From NCBI RefSeq assembly GCF_900172215.1, contig NZ_FWFP01000005.1, forward strand, positions 339,938 through 403,937: a DNA stretch of 64,000 nt, in the 5' to 3' direction. Each line of letters starts with the position of its first letter. Position 1 is the first letter of the stretch. The notes beneath the pieces were generated by a model that did no database searches, was not told the DNA's origin, and saw nothing but the letters and a program-made list of their open reading frames with translations. The position numbers and the translations under genes were made by a program. The DNA is from Ruegeria meonggei (lineage in GTDB: Bacteria > Pseudomonadota > Alphaproteobacteria > Rhodobacterales > Rhodobacteraceae). Of the stretch, positions 20,104 to 29,072 are shown piece after piece.

Positions 20104-21672
20104 TTGTTTCAGATCAAATCCTTAACTATTGGCCTCGCGGCTGCATTCAGCGCTGTGGCGACACTGTCGGCCGCAGAAACCCAGCCGCCCAATATTCTGG
20201 TCATCATGGCCGATGATGTGGGCTGGGCCAGTCTTGGCAGCTATCATCAAGGCGTAAAAAGCATCCAGACCCCAAATTTGGATCAACTGGCCGCTGAAGG
20301 CGCACGCCTTACGGATTACTACGCTCAACCCAGTTGCACCGCAGGGCGTTCGGCCTTTATCACTGGCCAGTTCCCGGTGCGCACCGGCATGCACACGGTT
20401 GGCCTGCCCGGCGATCCCGTCGGGCTCAGCGATGAGGATCCGACGCTCGCCAACATCCTGAAAACCATGGGCTATGCCACTGGCCAGTTTGGCAAGAACC
20501 ACCTGGGTGATCTGAACAAGTTTCTGCCCACTGTCAAAGGGTTCGATGAATATTGGGGCTGGCTGTATCACCTGAACGCGATGGAATACACATCCGACCC
20601 GGACTGGCCTGATGATCCGGCATTTGCGGCCCAGTTTGGTCCGCGTAACATTATCCATTCCTATGCGACCGATACGGTTGACGAAACTGTTGATCCCCGT
20701 TGGGGCGTAGTTGGTAAGCAGCGTATCGTCGACGACGGCCCCGCCCCAGCAGAGCGTCAGAAAACGCTGGATGACGAGGTGACTGCCCATACGATCGACT
20801 TCATCGACCGTGCGGTCGAAAGCGACACACCGTTCTTTGTCTGGATGGCCCCGGCGCGGGCGCATGTCTGGACCCATCTGAGCCCGGAATACGAAGCCAT
20901 GCTGGGCGATGGGCGCGGATTGCAGGACGTTGTGATGAAAGAGCTCGACAACAACGTCGGCAAGGTCACCGCACATCTTGAGGAACTGGGGATCACGGAC
21001 AATACCATCGTCATCTTCACTTCGGACAATGGTCCCGAAACGATGACCTGGCCAGATGGCGGAACAACACCTTTCCACGGTGAAAAGGGCACCACTTGGG
21101 AGGGCGGCTTTCGCGTTCCTGCGATCATTCGCTGGCCCGGTGAGATTGCCGAAGGTCAGGTACTGAATGGCATCTTTGACGGTATGGACTGGATGCCTAC
21201 GCTGGTTGCTGCCGCCGGAGGCTCAAAGGATCTACCGTCGGATCTGTTGCAGGGGTTTGAGGGGTATCAGGTGCATTTGGACGGGTATAATCAGCTGTCC
21301 TATCTGACAGGTGAGACCCCCAGCAACCGCAAGGAGATCGTCTATTACGAAGGAACAGATCTTCAGGCCGTGCGTTACAATGACTGGAAAGCCCATTTCA
21401 CCATTCAGGAAAACGGATGGGCGGGGCCCAAAGATGAGTTGAACGCGCCCCTGTTGTTCAATCTGCGTCGCGATCCCTACGAGAAAGCGGCAGAAGAGTC
21501 CGGCATGTACACCCGCTGGATGGGCAACAAGATGTGGGCCTTTGGTCCGGCGGCCCGGCTGGTTCAGGCGCATCTGGCCAGTTTCGCCGAATTCCCGCCT
21601 CGTGGTGCGTCGGTTGGAAACGAAACTCATGTCGAAGAACAAGTCAGCAGCGAAGGCGGCATGTCCCAGTAA
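20104..21672 (+). CDS. Secreted sulfatase (arylsulfatase type)
   Basis: 522 aa. Type I sulfatases hydrolyse sulfate esters with a formylglycine made from cysteine. The motif CTAGR (Cys78 in PSCTAGRSAFITGQ) is that site, matching C-x-[PA]-x-R. Metal ligands are visible in IMADDVGWASLG and FTSDNGPET. I chose the TTG at 20104: AGGAG lies 10 nt upstream and the protein then begins with a clean signal peptide (FQIKSLTIGLAAAFSAVATLSAA). An in-frame ATG at 20068 is the alternative. It is next to a LysR regulator and a broken BCCT carrier, suggesting past use of an organosulfate such as choline sulfate, which is speculation. Confidence 0.9.
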   Translation: MFQIKSLTIGLAAAFSAVATLSAAETQPPNILVIMADDVGWASLGSYHQGVKSIQTPNLDQLAAEGARLTDYYAQPSCTAGRSAFITGQFPVRTGMHTVGLPGDPVGLSDEDPTLANILKTMGYATGQFGKNHLGDLNKFLPTVKGFDEYWGWLYHLNAMEYTSDPDWPDDPAFAAQFGPRNIIHSYATDTVDETVDPRWGVVGKQRIVDDGPAPAERQKTLDDEVTAHTIDFIDRAVESDTPFFVWMAPARAHVWTHLSPEYEAMLGDGRGLQDVVMKELDNNVGKVTAHLEELGITDNTIVIFTSDNGPETMTWPDGGTTPFHGEKGTTWEGGFRVPAIIRWPGEIAEGQVLNGIFDGMDWMPTLVAAAGGSKDLPSDLLQGFEGYQVHLDGYNQLSYLTGETPSNRKEIVYYEGTDLQAVRYNDWKAHFTIQENGWAGPKDELNAPLLFNLRRDPYEKAAEESGMYTRWMGNKMWAFGPAARLVQAHLASFAEFPPRGASVGNETHVEEQVSSEGGMSQ

Positions 21673-21698
21673 CGCCCTCAACACCTGTTCCGACACTG

Positions 21699-21729
21699 AA
21701 AGCGCCCATCATTGTGTGGGCGCTTTTTT
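21699..21729 (+). terminator. Rho-independent terminator after sulfatase
   Basis: Perfect stem AAAGCGCCC (21699-21707) / GGGCGCTTT (21718-21726) followed by a T-run to 21729. Confidence 0.93.
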
Positions 21730-21927
21730 GTTATTCTCTAACATAATTCACGCTGTATATGTTTTGTGAAAATATGATGATCGTAAAGGCTTTTAACACT
21801 AAGTCCGCGGTCAAATGGACGGATACGCGCCAAGGGGGGTAGACTATTCAAACCCCTCAGCCGACCGAATACATTGGCGTTTGCACCCAACGAACGGAGG
21901 GGCAGTCGAAGGGCTCAAACGAAGAAA

Positions 21928-22702
21928 ATGCTGGATACGGTTCCACGGGTCTATGACTTTGAGACCGAATACGAACTCGGACAGGATAACGTCCGCCCTT
22001 TCGGTTTGGACATTCATAATCCGGTCTTTTGATCTCAAGCATCCTGATCTTTGCGTTCGTCCTGATCGCATTGGCCAACCAAAAGGCCGCGGCCACGCTC
22101 TTTGGCAGGCTCAGGCCCTGGCTGACCAGTACGTTTGACTGGTTTCTGGTCTTGTCCGTCGACGCGATTACCCTGTTCTGTCTGGCGTTGATCCTACTGC
22201 CGGTTTGCAAGGTTCGGATCGGTGGTCCAGACGCCACCCCCGACTATTCCTATGCGGACTGGATCGCGATGATGTTTGCCGCGGGTATCGGTATCGGGCT
22301 GTTGTTCTTCGGTGTTATGGAGCCGGTCTATTTCAACTTTGCCGAGGGCGGGAACGCTGTTCCACTGGGCATCGATAAAGCGGTTCCGGGCAATGAATAC
22401 GCTGGCGTCGTTGGCACCATTCACCATTGGGGCCTAGAAGGCTAGGCGGTATATGCCGCAGTTGGTCTGGCCCTGGCGATCTTCAGCTACAACCTGGGCC
22501 TGCCGCCAACCCTGCGGTAAGCGTTCTACCCTATCCTGGGAGCGCGCGTTTGGGGTTGGTGGCCATTGCATTGCTGTAGGGCGGAGGATTGGCAGCCCTG
22601 CAAGGCGCGGCGGTATCGACTGGTAGCCCGTTCACGCTGGTCGTTCTGGTGATGTGCTACTGCCTGTGGTTGGCGCTGAAATCGGAACGGTCGAAGATGT
22701 AA
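21928..22702 (+). pseudogene. Broken BCCT (betaine/choline/carnitine) transporter
   Basis: The BCCT reading can be followed through three disruptions. An ATG at 21928 gives VYDFETEYELGQDNV...LDIHNPVF, then a one-base shift near 22027; the new frame continues ISSILIFAFVLIALANQ through MMFAAGIGIGLLFFGVMEP and HHWGLEG. A TAG at 22443 replaces the conserved Trp of HWGLxGW, a TAA at 22519 sits before AFYPILGARVWGW, then most of the middle (about 280 residues) is missing. The end, GGGLAALQGAAVSTGSPFTLVVLVMCYCLWLALKSE, is the normal BCCT C-terminal region, itself preceded by a TAG. With four lesions, function is lost. It would have been a sodium- or proton-coupled importer of a quaternary ammonium compound. 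Confidence 0.9.
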
Positions 22703-22723
22703 CACCCTAAAAACCAAGCACTG

Positions 22724-22751
22724 AAACGCCCGCCGAAAGGCGGGCGTTTTT
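22724..22751 (+). terminator. Rho-independent terminator after the BCCT remnant
   Basis: Stem AAACGCCCGCC (22724-22734), loop GAAA, GGCGGGCGTTT (22739-22749), T-run. It has survived although the gene has decayed. Confidence 0.92.
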
Positions 22752-22886
22752 CGTGGCAAGGGTAGGCGACCCAATACGCAAGCGCCTATTTTGTCCGAAG
22801 TTCCGCAGGCACCGGGCGAGGGATGTCCAGAAATATACCCTTGAAGTTATATACCACAAAGATTATATTGAGGGTCCGAAGGCAAA

Positions 22887-23264
22887 GTGGAGACATGTGG
22901 ATTGTCGCGAGAAGTAGAGCCTGTGCCAGAGTTTCATGACGAAGTTCTGGAGAGCTTTAAAAAGCCAACATCAAAATGCGTTGCGGGTGCCGACTTCCTC
23001 ATTGAAGAACTTGAAGAGCAGGACCCGGACCTGAATGAAAGATGCGGGCTGCTTGATAACCGCTACGAAGTTTATGCGCTTTCGGTGCCAGAGTGCCGGG
23101 GTAACGTTTTGATTGTGTCTCTGGATACATCCAAAAAACGGCCGTGGCCATGTACCCTGCATGGCCTGATTTCGCGACGTGGCAGACCGTGTGAGACCGG
23201 CCGTCAATTGGCCACGATACACTTCAATTTAATCGACCCAAGTTGGGAGCCAGCAAATGACTAA
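22887..23264 (+). CDS. Uncharacterised protein, first gene of an XRE-linked module (possible toxin)
   Basis: 125 aa from a GTG start at 22887 (GAAGG just upstream). I do not recognise the family with confidence. Features: an acidic helical N-terminal third (FHDEVLESFKKP, FLIEELEEQDPDL) and a strand-rich C-terminal half (RYEVYALSVPECRGNVLIVSLDTSKKR, LATIHFNLI). The size and its place 8 bp overlapping a downstream XRE-type protein are as in HigB/RelE toxin-antitoxin pairs, but the toxin motifs are not clearly present. Base composition is lower in GC than the surrounding core genes. It could equally be an immunity or regulatory partner. Confidence 0.6.
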   Translation: METCGLSREVEPVPEFHDEVLESFKKPTSKCVAGADFLIEELEEQDPDLNERCGLLDNRYEVYALSVPECRGNVLIVSLDTSKKRPWPCTLHGLISRRGRPCETGRQLATIHFNLIDPSWEPAND

Positions 23265-23607
23265 GAGGACTTTCAGGGCTGAACTTCACAAAATACGACC
23301 GGATATCGCCCAGGAAACAAAACACAATCAGGTCAAAAGAAAGCTCGCTTTGGCACTGCGCGCCCTCCGCAAAGAGAAGCGCATGACCCAAAAAGATATC
23401 GAGCGGAACTCAACGCTGACCCAGCCGGTAATTTCCAGGCTGGAGGCGCCGATTGGTGCGTTGCCGAACTGGGATACAATCGTTCGGTATATCGAGGCGT
23501 GCAATGGTCATATGCTTGTCGGCTTTTCGGCGCACAAGCTGGATGAGATGGATTATGTTGATCCAGAGGCCAGCAACAGTGAATTGGTAGCGGCACTAGC
23601 TGTTTGA
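23257..23607 (+). CDS. XRE-family helix-turn-helix protein (antitoxin-like)
   Basis: 116 aa. A lysine/arginine-rich N-terminus is followed by an XRE-type HTH (ALRALRKEKRMTQKDIERNSTLTQPVISRLEA, about residues 28-60) and a short C-terminal arm (YIEACNGHMLVGFSAHKLDEMDYVD). This is the size and layout of HigA-type antitoxins. It overlaps the upstream gene by 8 bp and the downstream gene by 1 bp (TGATG), so all three are co-translated. Confidence 0.85.
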   Translation: MTKRTFRAELHKIRPDIAQETKHNQVKRKLALALRALRKEKRMTQKDIERNSTLTQPVISRLEAPIGALPNWDTIVRYIEACNGHMLVGFSAHKLDEMDYVDPEASNSELVAALAV

Positions 23608-23897
23608 TGTCGAACGCTGACATCCACTGGTGGCTGAATCTGGCCACGATGATCGGCATTGCCATATTGGCTTTTCCGGTGTGGTCGTTGAATAACCGAA
23701 AGAAAAAGCTGCAAGAAGTGCGCGACGCCCTTCCGCAAGAGCCAAAGGCCTTCAAAGACAAAGTCAAATCCATTCTGGTGACAAAACGCGATCAGGATGT
23801 CGCCGACTGGCGACCAATCGACGAGAGATGCCTGTGGATCGGATATGTCTGCCTGCTGGGCAGTGCCATAATTCGGTTGTTCTACCCGCTGGGCTAA
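23607..23897 (+). CDS. Small two-segment membrane protein, third gene of the XRE module
   Basis: 96 aa from the ATG at 23607, which shares its A with the TGA of the XRE gene. One N-terminal membrane segment (WWLNLATMIGIAILAFPVW), a charged cytoplasmic stretch (NNRKKKLQEVRDAL...KDKVKSILVTKRDQD) and a second C-terminal segment (CLWIGYVCLLGSAIIRLFYPLG). No family recognised. A membrane protein fixed to a regulator-led pair is unusual for a plain toxin-antitoxin system. Confidence 0.65.
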   Translation: MSNADIHWWLNLATMIGIAILAFPVWSLNNRKKKLQEVRDALPQEPKAFKDKVKSILVTKRDQDVADWRPIDERCLWIGYVCLLGSAIIRLFYPLG

Positions 23898-23953
23898 GGG
23901 ACGCCGACCGTAAGCCCAAGTGCAGACTGTCGAAGCTGTCTTCCTGAAATGCA

Positions 23954-23978
23954 TACGCCCGCCAAAATGGCGGGCGTA
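23954..23978. terminator. Bidirectional hairpin between the XRE module and rpsO
   Basis: Perfect 10-bp stem TACGCCCGCC (23954-23963), loop AAAAT, GGCGGGCGTA (23969-23978), between convergent genes. T-runs are weak on both sides. Confidence 0.65.
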
Positions 23979-24018
23979 ATAATCAGATAGCCAGGGCGCA
24001 AGGCCCGTGCAAACGCGA

Positions 24019-24288
24019 TTAGCGGCGGATGCCCAGCTTTTTGATCAGGTCCTGGTAACGCGCTTCTTCTTTGCCTTTCAGGTAGTCCAGCAGCTTACGG
24101 CGCTGGGCGACCATCTTCAGCAGACCACGACGACCGTGGTTGTCTTTTTTGTGGGTCTTGAAGTGCTCGGTCAGGGTGGTGATGCGCGAGGTCAGGATGG
24201 CAACCTGGACTTCTGGCGAACCGGTGTCGCCGTCCTTGGTGCCGAATTCTTTCATAACGCGTGCTTTTTCAACAGCAGTAATCGACAT
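24019..24288 (-). CDS. rpsO: 30S ribosomal protein S15
   Basis: 89 aa, the exact usual length. S15 binds 16S rRNA early in small-subunit assembly. The protein runs [32 protein letters not shown] to KLGIRR, with the RNA-binding H-x2-D...[19 protein letters not shown] region intact. The ATG at 24288 has AAGGAGACC upstream, a near-perfect ribosome site; the longer open frame is not used. rpsO is usually next to pnp; here about 5 kb of accessory genes lie between. Confidence 0.98.
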   Translation of the reverse strand: MSITAVEKARVMKEFGTKDGDTGSPEVQVAILTSRITTLTEHFKTHKKDNHGRRGLLKMVAQRRKLLDYLKGKEEARYQDLIKKLGIRR

Positions 24289-24432
24289 CGGGGTCTCCTT
24301 TAAAAGGTTAGAGTGAATGGCGCAGGCCGGGATGTCGTCCAGCACAGGCCCATGGAGAGAACCGCATCGATTCCGATACGGATGCGCGCATATATGCGGA
24401 TTTTCAGCAAATGGCAAAAGGTTTCTGCAAGT

Positions 24433-25449
24433 TCAGCCAAAGCTGCTGAGCTGCGCCAATTCCGCCTGGGTGATCAGCTGGATATCGTCGGCCGTCAACC
24501 CCTCGGCCCCTAACAGCTGGGCGACGTCCTGCCCGTCGACCAAGACATGGGTCAGGTCTTCGTTTTCGGTGTCAGCCTCGATCTGGATGTCGGGGTCTTC
24601 CTGCCCTTCCCATGAGATCAGCAGCTTGTCCTGTCCGGGTTGGAAATCCATCACGGTCACGGCGTCGTCTTCGGCGTCCGGGTCCAGAACAACCTCATCC
24701 GCGCCGTCGCCGCCGGTTACGATGTCGCCGCTGCCGGCCAGGATCGTGTCATTCCCGGCACCGCCGTTCAAAAAGTCGGTTGCAGGTTCATTTTCAGCGT
24801 CGTCGCCTGTCAGTGTATCATCGCCGTCGCCGCCGAACAGTGTGCCCGTACCTGCGCCGCCCTGCAGCGTGTCATCTCCATAGCCGCCAAGCAACGCGTC
24901 GTCGCCTTCATCGCCGGATAGCGTGTCGTCGTCCTGCCCACCAAAGAGCGTATCGTCGCCGTCGCCCCCCGCAAGAGTGTCGTCGCCGGAATGGCCGTAC
25001 AGCGCATCTTCGCCCTCATCCCCTGACAGCAGGTCTGCGCCGTCTTCACCATGCAGAATGTCATCGCCTTCCCCGCCCTGCAGCGTGTCCATGCCCTCGG
25101 CCCCGAATAGCACATCGTCACCTGCGCCTCCGTCTATGGTGTCGTCTGCCCCGTACCCTTTGATCTGATCGTCGCCCTCTTGCCCCGTCAGCACATCCGG
25201 GCTGTCAGTTCCGGCAATGACCAGATCGCCTTCGTGTTCAGATATGATTGTCCCGGTCGAGGGAGACCCCGGCGCAGGGGGCTCTTCGACGGTGTCATCA
25301 ATCTCAAGGAATTTGCCGTCAGAGATATCGTCGACATTCTCATCGGTGATGTTGTCGTCTTCGGGATCGCCTTCGGCATCAAAGGCGTCGCTGACGGCGT
25401 AGGCAGCGCCACCGACGGCCGCAAGGCTCAGCAATCCGATCAGAAACAT
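24433..25449 (-). CDS. RTX-type calcium-binding repeat protein with N-terminal membrane anchor
   Basis: 338 aa, strongly acidic. An N-terminal hydrophobic segment (MFLIGLLSLAAVGGAAYAV) is followed by an acidic linker and then, from about residue 80 to 245, about a dozen GGxGxDxLx-type nonapeptides (for example GGDGDDTLFGG, GGAGNDTILAG), which bind calcium as a parallel beta-roll. The last 90 residues (VMDFQPGQDKLLISWEG...) resemble the C-terminal part of secreted RTX proteins. The N-terminal anchor and lack of an adjacent type I secretion operon are unlike classical RTX exoproteins. GGAGGG precedes the ATG. Confidence 0.88.
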   Translation of the reverse strand: MFLIGLLSLAAVGGAAYAVSDAFDAEGDPEDDNITDENVDDISDGKFLEIDDTVEEPPAPGSPSTGTIISEHEGDLVIAGTDSPDVLTGQEGDDQIKGYGADDTIDGGAGDDVLFGAEGMDTLQGGEGDDILHGEDGADLLSGDEGEDALYGHSGDDTLAGGDGDDTLFGGQDDDTLSGDEGDDALLGGYGDDTLQGGAGTGTLFGGDGDDTLTGDDAENEPATDFLNGGAGNDTILAGSGDIVTGGDGADEVVLDPDAEDDAVTVMDFQPGQDKLLISWEGQEDPDIQIEADTENEDLTHVLVDGQDVAQLLGAEGLTADDIQLITQAELAQLSSFG

Positions 25450-25543
25450 GGGAACCCTCCGTGAACGACTGCTCCGAGGATGAAATATCCCATGAGGTCA
25501 ACCGGTTGGTCAAAGCCTAGCGGAGTCCGTGGTTAACCCTTTG

Positions 25544-26047
25544 TCACCACGCTTCGGGTTGCTGGGTGTAGGCGATGTACAGCGGGTGCTTGGGATGGCC
25601 GCCCTTGGTAAGCCCCAAATGGAACAGAGGCTGCCCGGTGCCGCGCAGCAGGTGTTCGACAGCCGGGCCGCGATCCAGATGCGCGCCGTGGGTGCCCCAG
25701 GCAGCGATGACCTGATCAGCCCAGGTGACCCCGTCCAGAATGGTGGCATCATTTTCCGGCCCGACCGGATCGGCTGCGGCGCGCATTTTGCGTGGATCAG
25801 TGTCGCGCCAGGCAAAGATGTTGGTGACCTGGAATGCGCCAAACCCCAGCGCCCGCGCGCGGCGTTCGCAACGCTCGACTGTGGGGTCGTTCTGCACCTC
25901 GGTCGCGGTTGACGGGTTCAGCATCACAAACAGCGCTTTGCGGCCGGCCGGATCCCAGATGCGGGTCAGGCTATAGCGATACTTCTCGCAGTCAGAATAA
26001 ACAGCGGTTGAGGGCGCGTCGCCCTTGGTGTGTGTGCGGGTGATCAT
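25544..26047 (-). CDS. DUF1643 family protein
   Basis: 167 aa. The opening YRYSLTRIWDPAGRKALFVMLNPSTATE, then DPTVERCERRARALGFGAFQVTNIFAWRDTDP and VIAAWGTHG are the signature stretches of DUF1643 (PF07799). No function is established for the family; it is cytoplasmic with no signal peptide. It follows truB closely (stop-to-start about 20 bp) and is probably co-transcribed with it. Confidence 0.88.
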   Translation of the reverse strand: MITRTHTKGDAPSTAVYSDCEKYRYSLTRIWDPAGRKALFVMLNPSTATEVQNDPTVERCERRARALGFGAFQVTNIFAWRDTDPRKMRAAADPVGPENDATILDGVTWADQVIAAWGTHGAHLDRGPAVEHLLRGTGQPLFHLGLTKGGHPKHPLYIAYTQQPEAW

Positions 26048-26068
26048 GGGTGTCGACTAGCATGCAGA

Positions 26069-26974
26069 TCAGGTGACGAACACCCGGCTGGGATGCAATT
26101 CACCGGATTTGTAGATGCCGACGGCCACGGCCTGACCCTCCAATGAGGCCCAGGCCTCATCGCCGTATTCCACGTTTGCCGCCAGAACCATGCCTGGATT
26201 GCCATTACGCAGACGGGTGGCGCCTTCGGGTGTGCATTTCAGTTCGGGCAGGTCTGTCAGGCCGGTTTCCAGCGGATGCAGGTGGTCGTCCAGCGCGGCG
26301 GATTTGGCCATCTCGTCGATCTGTTCGATGCTCAGACCGTCCTTGGCCTCGAACGGGCCGGACCAGATGCGGCGCAGCTCGCGGACATGGCCGTGGCACC
26401 CCAGTGCCGCACCCAAGTCGCGGGCGACGGACCGGACATAGCCGCCTTTACCACAAGTCATTTCCAGCGTGACGTGATCGGCGTCGGGGCGATCAACCAG
26501 AACCAGCTCCTCGACCCATAACGGGCGGGCTGCCAGTTCCACATCCTCGCCATCGCGGGCCAGCTTATAGGCACGCTGACCATCGATCTTCACAGCCGAG
26601 AATTTGGGCGGTACTTGCAGGGTTTCACCGATAAAGGGCGCGAGCGCTTCCTTGATCTCATCATCCGTCGGACGCGCATCGCTGGTCGCAATCACTTCGC
26701 CTTCGGCATCATCGGTGTTGGTAGCCTGCCCCAGGCGCACAGTGAACGTATAGGCCTTGAGCGCGTCGGTGATATAGGGAATGGTTTTGGTCGCCTCGCC
26801 CAGTGCCACGGCCAGCACGCCGGTGGCCTCGGGGTCCAGCGTGCCGGCATGGCCCGCCTTTTTCGCGTCCATCGCCCAGCGCACCTTGTTGACCACAGCG
26901 GTCGAGGTCATGCCTGCGGGCTTGTCCACCACCAGCCAACCGGAAATGTCGCGGCCTTTGCGTTTGCGTCCCAT
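26069..26974 (-). CDS. truB: tRNA pseudouridine(55) synthase
   Basis: 301 aa. TruB makes pseudouridine 55 in the T-loop of tRNAs. The N-terminal [14 protein letters not shown] and the catalytic aspartate in [14 protein letters not shown] (about residues 41-54) are diagnostic; [22 protein letters not shown] is the conserved RNA-binding block. A C-terminal PUA-like tail follows. It lies downstream of rbfA as in most alphaproteobacteria, but with a DUF2233 gene between. Confidence 0.97.
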   Translation of the reverse strand: MGRKRKGRDISGWLVVDKPAGMTSTAVVNKVRWAMDAKKAGHAGTLDPEATGVLAVALGEATKTIPYITDALKAYTFTVRLGQATNTDDAEGEVIATSDARPTDDEIKEALAPFIGETLQVPPKFSAVKIDGQRAYKLARDGEDVELAARPLWVEELVLVDRPDADHVTLEMTCGKGGYVRSVARDLGAALGCHGHVRELRRIWSGPFEAKDGLSIEQIDEMAKSAALDDHLHPLETGLTDLPELKCTPEGATRLRNGNPGMVLAANVEYGDEAWASLEGQAVAVGIYKSGELHPSRVFVT

Positions 26975-27034
26975 CTTGCACCTTGTTCATAACCGAGGCG
27001 CGCGACCTAGCGGATCACATCACCCCTGTCAATT

Positions 27035-27772
27035 TCAGGGTGTATCTTCGACCACACCCACGATCGGCCCCAGCGAAAATCCGACGTCGGACCGATTGTT
27101 CGCTCGGTCATACATGCGTGAGATATTGCCGTCGAAGAACAGCGCATTCGGCGTGTCCAGCACGTCGCGGAACAGGCTGCCAAACTCGTGGAAGGTGACG
27201 TAATCTTCGGAAATCGCAAAAACCGCCCGCGTGCCATCCGCGCTGGTGCCGACCCCGTTGCGCACATAGCGCGAAGTCGAATCGGGCAGGAAGCGAGGGT
27301 GTAGTTGACCATCGATCACCAGCATCGGGCCGGATTGGCTGGCGAACCGGCAGTCGGGGGCTTGATCGACGAAATCCAGCGTCTCGAACACATCGGCGCG
27401 GCCCTCGCGAATGCAGAACACCCCGTTGGGCAACAGGCCGAAATTGCCGGGACCGGGGTTCGAGATCACACGCATGACCTCCTCTCCGTTTTCGACATAA
27501 TGGCCAACGGGCGCACGGTCATCGTGATACATGCCCGCGTTCATCGCAAAAGCCAGACGCTCACCGTCGGGGGCTAGCGCCTCGTTCACGGATGAGAAAT
27601 GCCCCAGCAGATCCCCGTTTTCGTCATTGAGAAACAGGCGCAGGTCTTCGTTGGCGGCATCCACCTCGCAAATGGTGAACCGCTTGTCCTCATGGGCCAG
27701 CTTTTCACAGGTGACTGCGCCTGCTTGCGCCGCCCAAAGGACTGCGCCCAATGTGACAGCGCTGCGGATCAC
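27035..27772 (-). CDS. Secreted phosphodiester glycosidase family protein (DUF2233)
   Basis: 245 aa with a signal peptide ([19 protein letters not shown]). The core ([86 protein letters not shown]) matches the NAGPA/DUF2233 fold (PF09992), whose best-known member removes GlcNAc from a phosphodiester. Bacterial substrates are unknown; a periplasmic or cell-surface glycan is likely. Its ATG overlaps the rbfA stop by 4 bp (ATGA), so it is in the rbfA transcript. Confidence 0.87.
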   Translation of the reverse strand: MIRSAVTLGAVLWAAQAGAVTCEKLAHEDKRFTICEVDAANEDLRLFLNDENGDLLGHFSSVNEALAPDGERLAFAMNAGMYHDDRAPVGHYVENGEEVMRVISNPGPGNFGLLPNGVFCIREGRADVFETLDFVDQAPDCRFASQSGPMLVIDGQLHPRFLPDSTSRYVRNGVGTSADGTRAVFAISEDYVTFHEFGSLFRDVLDTPNALFFDGNISRMYDRANNRSDVGFSLGPIVGVVEDTP

Positions 27773-28164
27773 TCGTCCAGATCGCGGCGCACCGCGTCCT
27801 GATCGAACATGCGGCGGGTGTCGTCCAGACGATCAAACGTGTCATCCAAACGGAACCGCAGATCGGGTGAGAATTTCAGCCCGACCTTTTTGCCAACCAT
27901 GCGGCGCAGCTCGTGTTTGTTGCGGGCCAGCAGCTCGATCACGTCTTCCTGACCTTTGCCGCCCAACGGCAGCACATAGGCGGTGGCGATCTTGAGATCG
28001 GGTGAGGTGCGGACCTCGCCCACGGTGATTGACATGCGGTTCAGGTCGGGGTCGTGGACATCTCCGCGCGCCAGAACTTCGGACAGGGTGCGGCGGATCA
28101 GTTCGCCAACACGCAGCTGTCGTTGAGAGGGGCCGGGGCCATCGTGGAATTTGTTCTTTGCCAT
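27769..28164 (-). CDS. rbfA: 30S ribosome-binding factor A
   Basis: 131 aa. RbfA binds late 30S intermediates and helps mature the 16S 5' end. [22 protein letters not shown], then [24 protein letters not shown], then [29 protein letters not shown] are the KH-fold hallmarks. The ATG at 28164 gives the usual [18 protein letters not shown] start; the 12-codon upstream extension is not conserved. Confidence 0.96.
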   Translation of the reverse strand: MAKNKFHDGPGPSQRQLRVGELIRRTLSEVLARGDVHDPDLNRMSITVGEVRTSPDLKIATAYVLPLGGKGQEDVIELLARNKHELRRMVGKKVGLKFSPDLRFRLDDTFDRLDDTRRMFDQDAVRRDLDE

Positions 28165-28256
28165 AAACCCCGATCTAAGTGCAAAGCGGGGCTTTGCCAA
28201 GCGGGCGCGAACCGGGTAGGAGGCTTTGAGCCGACTTTAGCAAAAGGACCAGCGCA

Positions 28257-29066
28257 ATGACCCATATTCCGGGGATCGTCATCACAGGGGCTTCGGGCCG
28301 TATGGGGCAGATGCTGATCAAGACCGTGACCGACAGCGATCAGGCGCGTCTGGTTGGTGTGGTCGAGCGTTCGGGCCACGATTGGATTGGCCAGGATGTG
28401 GGTGTGGCCATGGGCGGTGCTGCGCTGGGCGTGACGGTGACAGATGACCCGCTGGAAGCGTTCGCACAGGCACAGGCGGTGATCGACTTCACCGCACCCG
28501 AGGCGACGCTGGAATTTGCCGCTCTGGCCGCGCAGGCGCGCTGTGTGCATGTGATCGGCACCACCGGGATGAGCGACGAACAGATCGCCGCACTGGAGCC
28601 CGCGTCGCGCCACGCGGTGATCGTGCGGGCGGGCAACATGAGCCTTGGGGTCAATCTGCTGGTGCAACTGACCAAAAAGGTCGCCGCCGCGCTGGATGAG
28701 GATTTCGACATCGAAGTGATCGAAGGCCATCACCACCACAAGGTCGACGCGCCCTCGGGCACCGCGCTGATGCTGGGTGAGGCCGCAGCTGAGGGGCGCG
28801 GGATCGATCTGGCCGAAGTGTCCGACCGGGGCCGCGATGGTATTACCGGGGCGCGCAAACGCGGTGACATTGGCTTTCATGCCATTCGTGGAGGCGACAT
28901 TGTGGGCGAACATGACGTGCTGTTTGCAGCCCCCGGAGAGCGCATCGTGCTGCGCCATCTGGCCACCGACCGGGCGATCTTTGCCCGTGGGGCGCTGAAG
29001 GCGGCACTGTGGGGGCAGGGCAAATCCCCCGGCCAATATGACATGGTTGATGTGCTGGGGCTGTAG
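28257..29066 (+). CDS. dapB: 4-hydroxy-tetrahydrodipicolinate reductase
   Basis: 269 aa, normal length. DapB catalyses the NAD(P)H-dependent reduction step of lysine/diaminopimelate synthesis. The N-terminal fingerprint [26 protein letters not shown], the GTTGMS loop, [15 protein letters not shown] [13 protein letters not shown] and the substrate motif [15 protein letters not shown] (about residues 157-171) are all present. AAAGGA lies nine bases before the ATG. It is divergent from rbfA. Confidence 0.98.
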   Translation: MTHIPGIVITGASGRMGQMLIKTVTDSDQARLVGVVERSGHDWIGQDVGVAMGGAALGVTVTDDPLEAFAQAQAVIDFTAPEATLEFAALAAQARCVHVIGTTGMSDEQIAALEPASRHAVIVRAGNMSLGVNLLVQLTKKVAAALDEDFDIEVIEGHHHHKVDAPSGTALMLGEAAAEGRGIDLAEVSDRGRDGITGARKRGDIGFHAIRGGDIVGEHDVLFAAPGERIVLRHLATDRAIFARGALKAALWGQGKSPGQYDMVDVLGL

Positions 29067-29072
29067 GCCCCT

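Noticed and set aside
22029..22445. Intact small transporter of 138 aa
   Set aside because: It is only the middle of a BCCT protein; homologous sequence continues before the start in another frame and after the stop.
24612..25163. Arginine-rich 183-codon plus-strand frame across the RTX gene
   Set aside because: Product of the repetitive RTX sequence read backwards; composition is unnatural.
24433..25449. Repeats in the RTX gene considered as a CRISPR-like array
   Set aside because: Repeats are in-frame nonapeptide codons without unique spacers.
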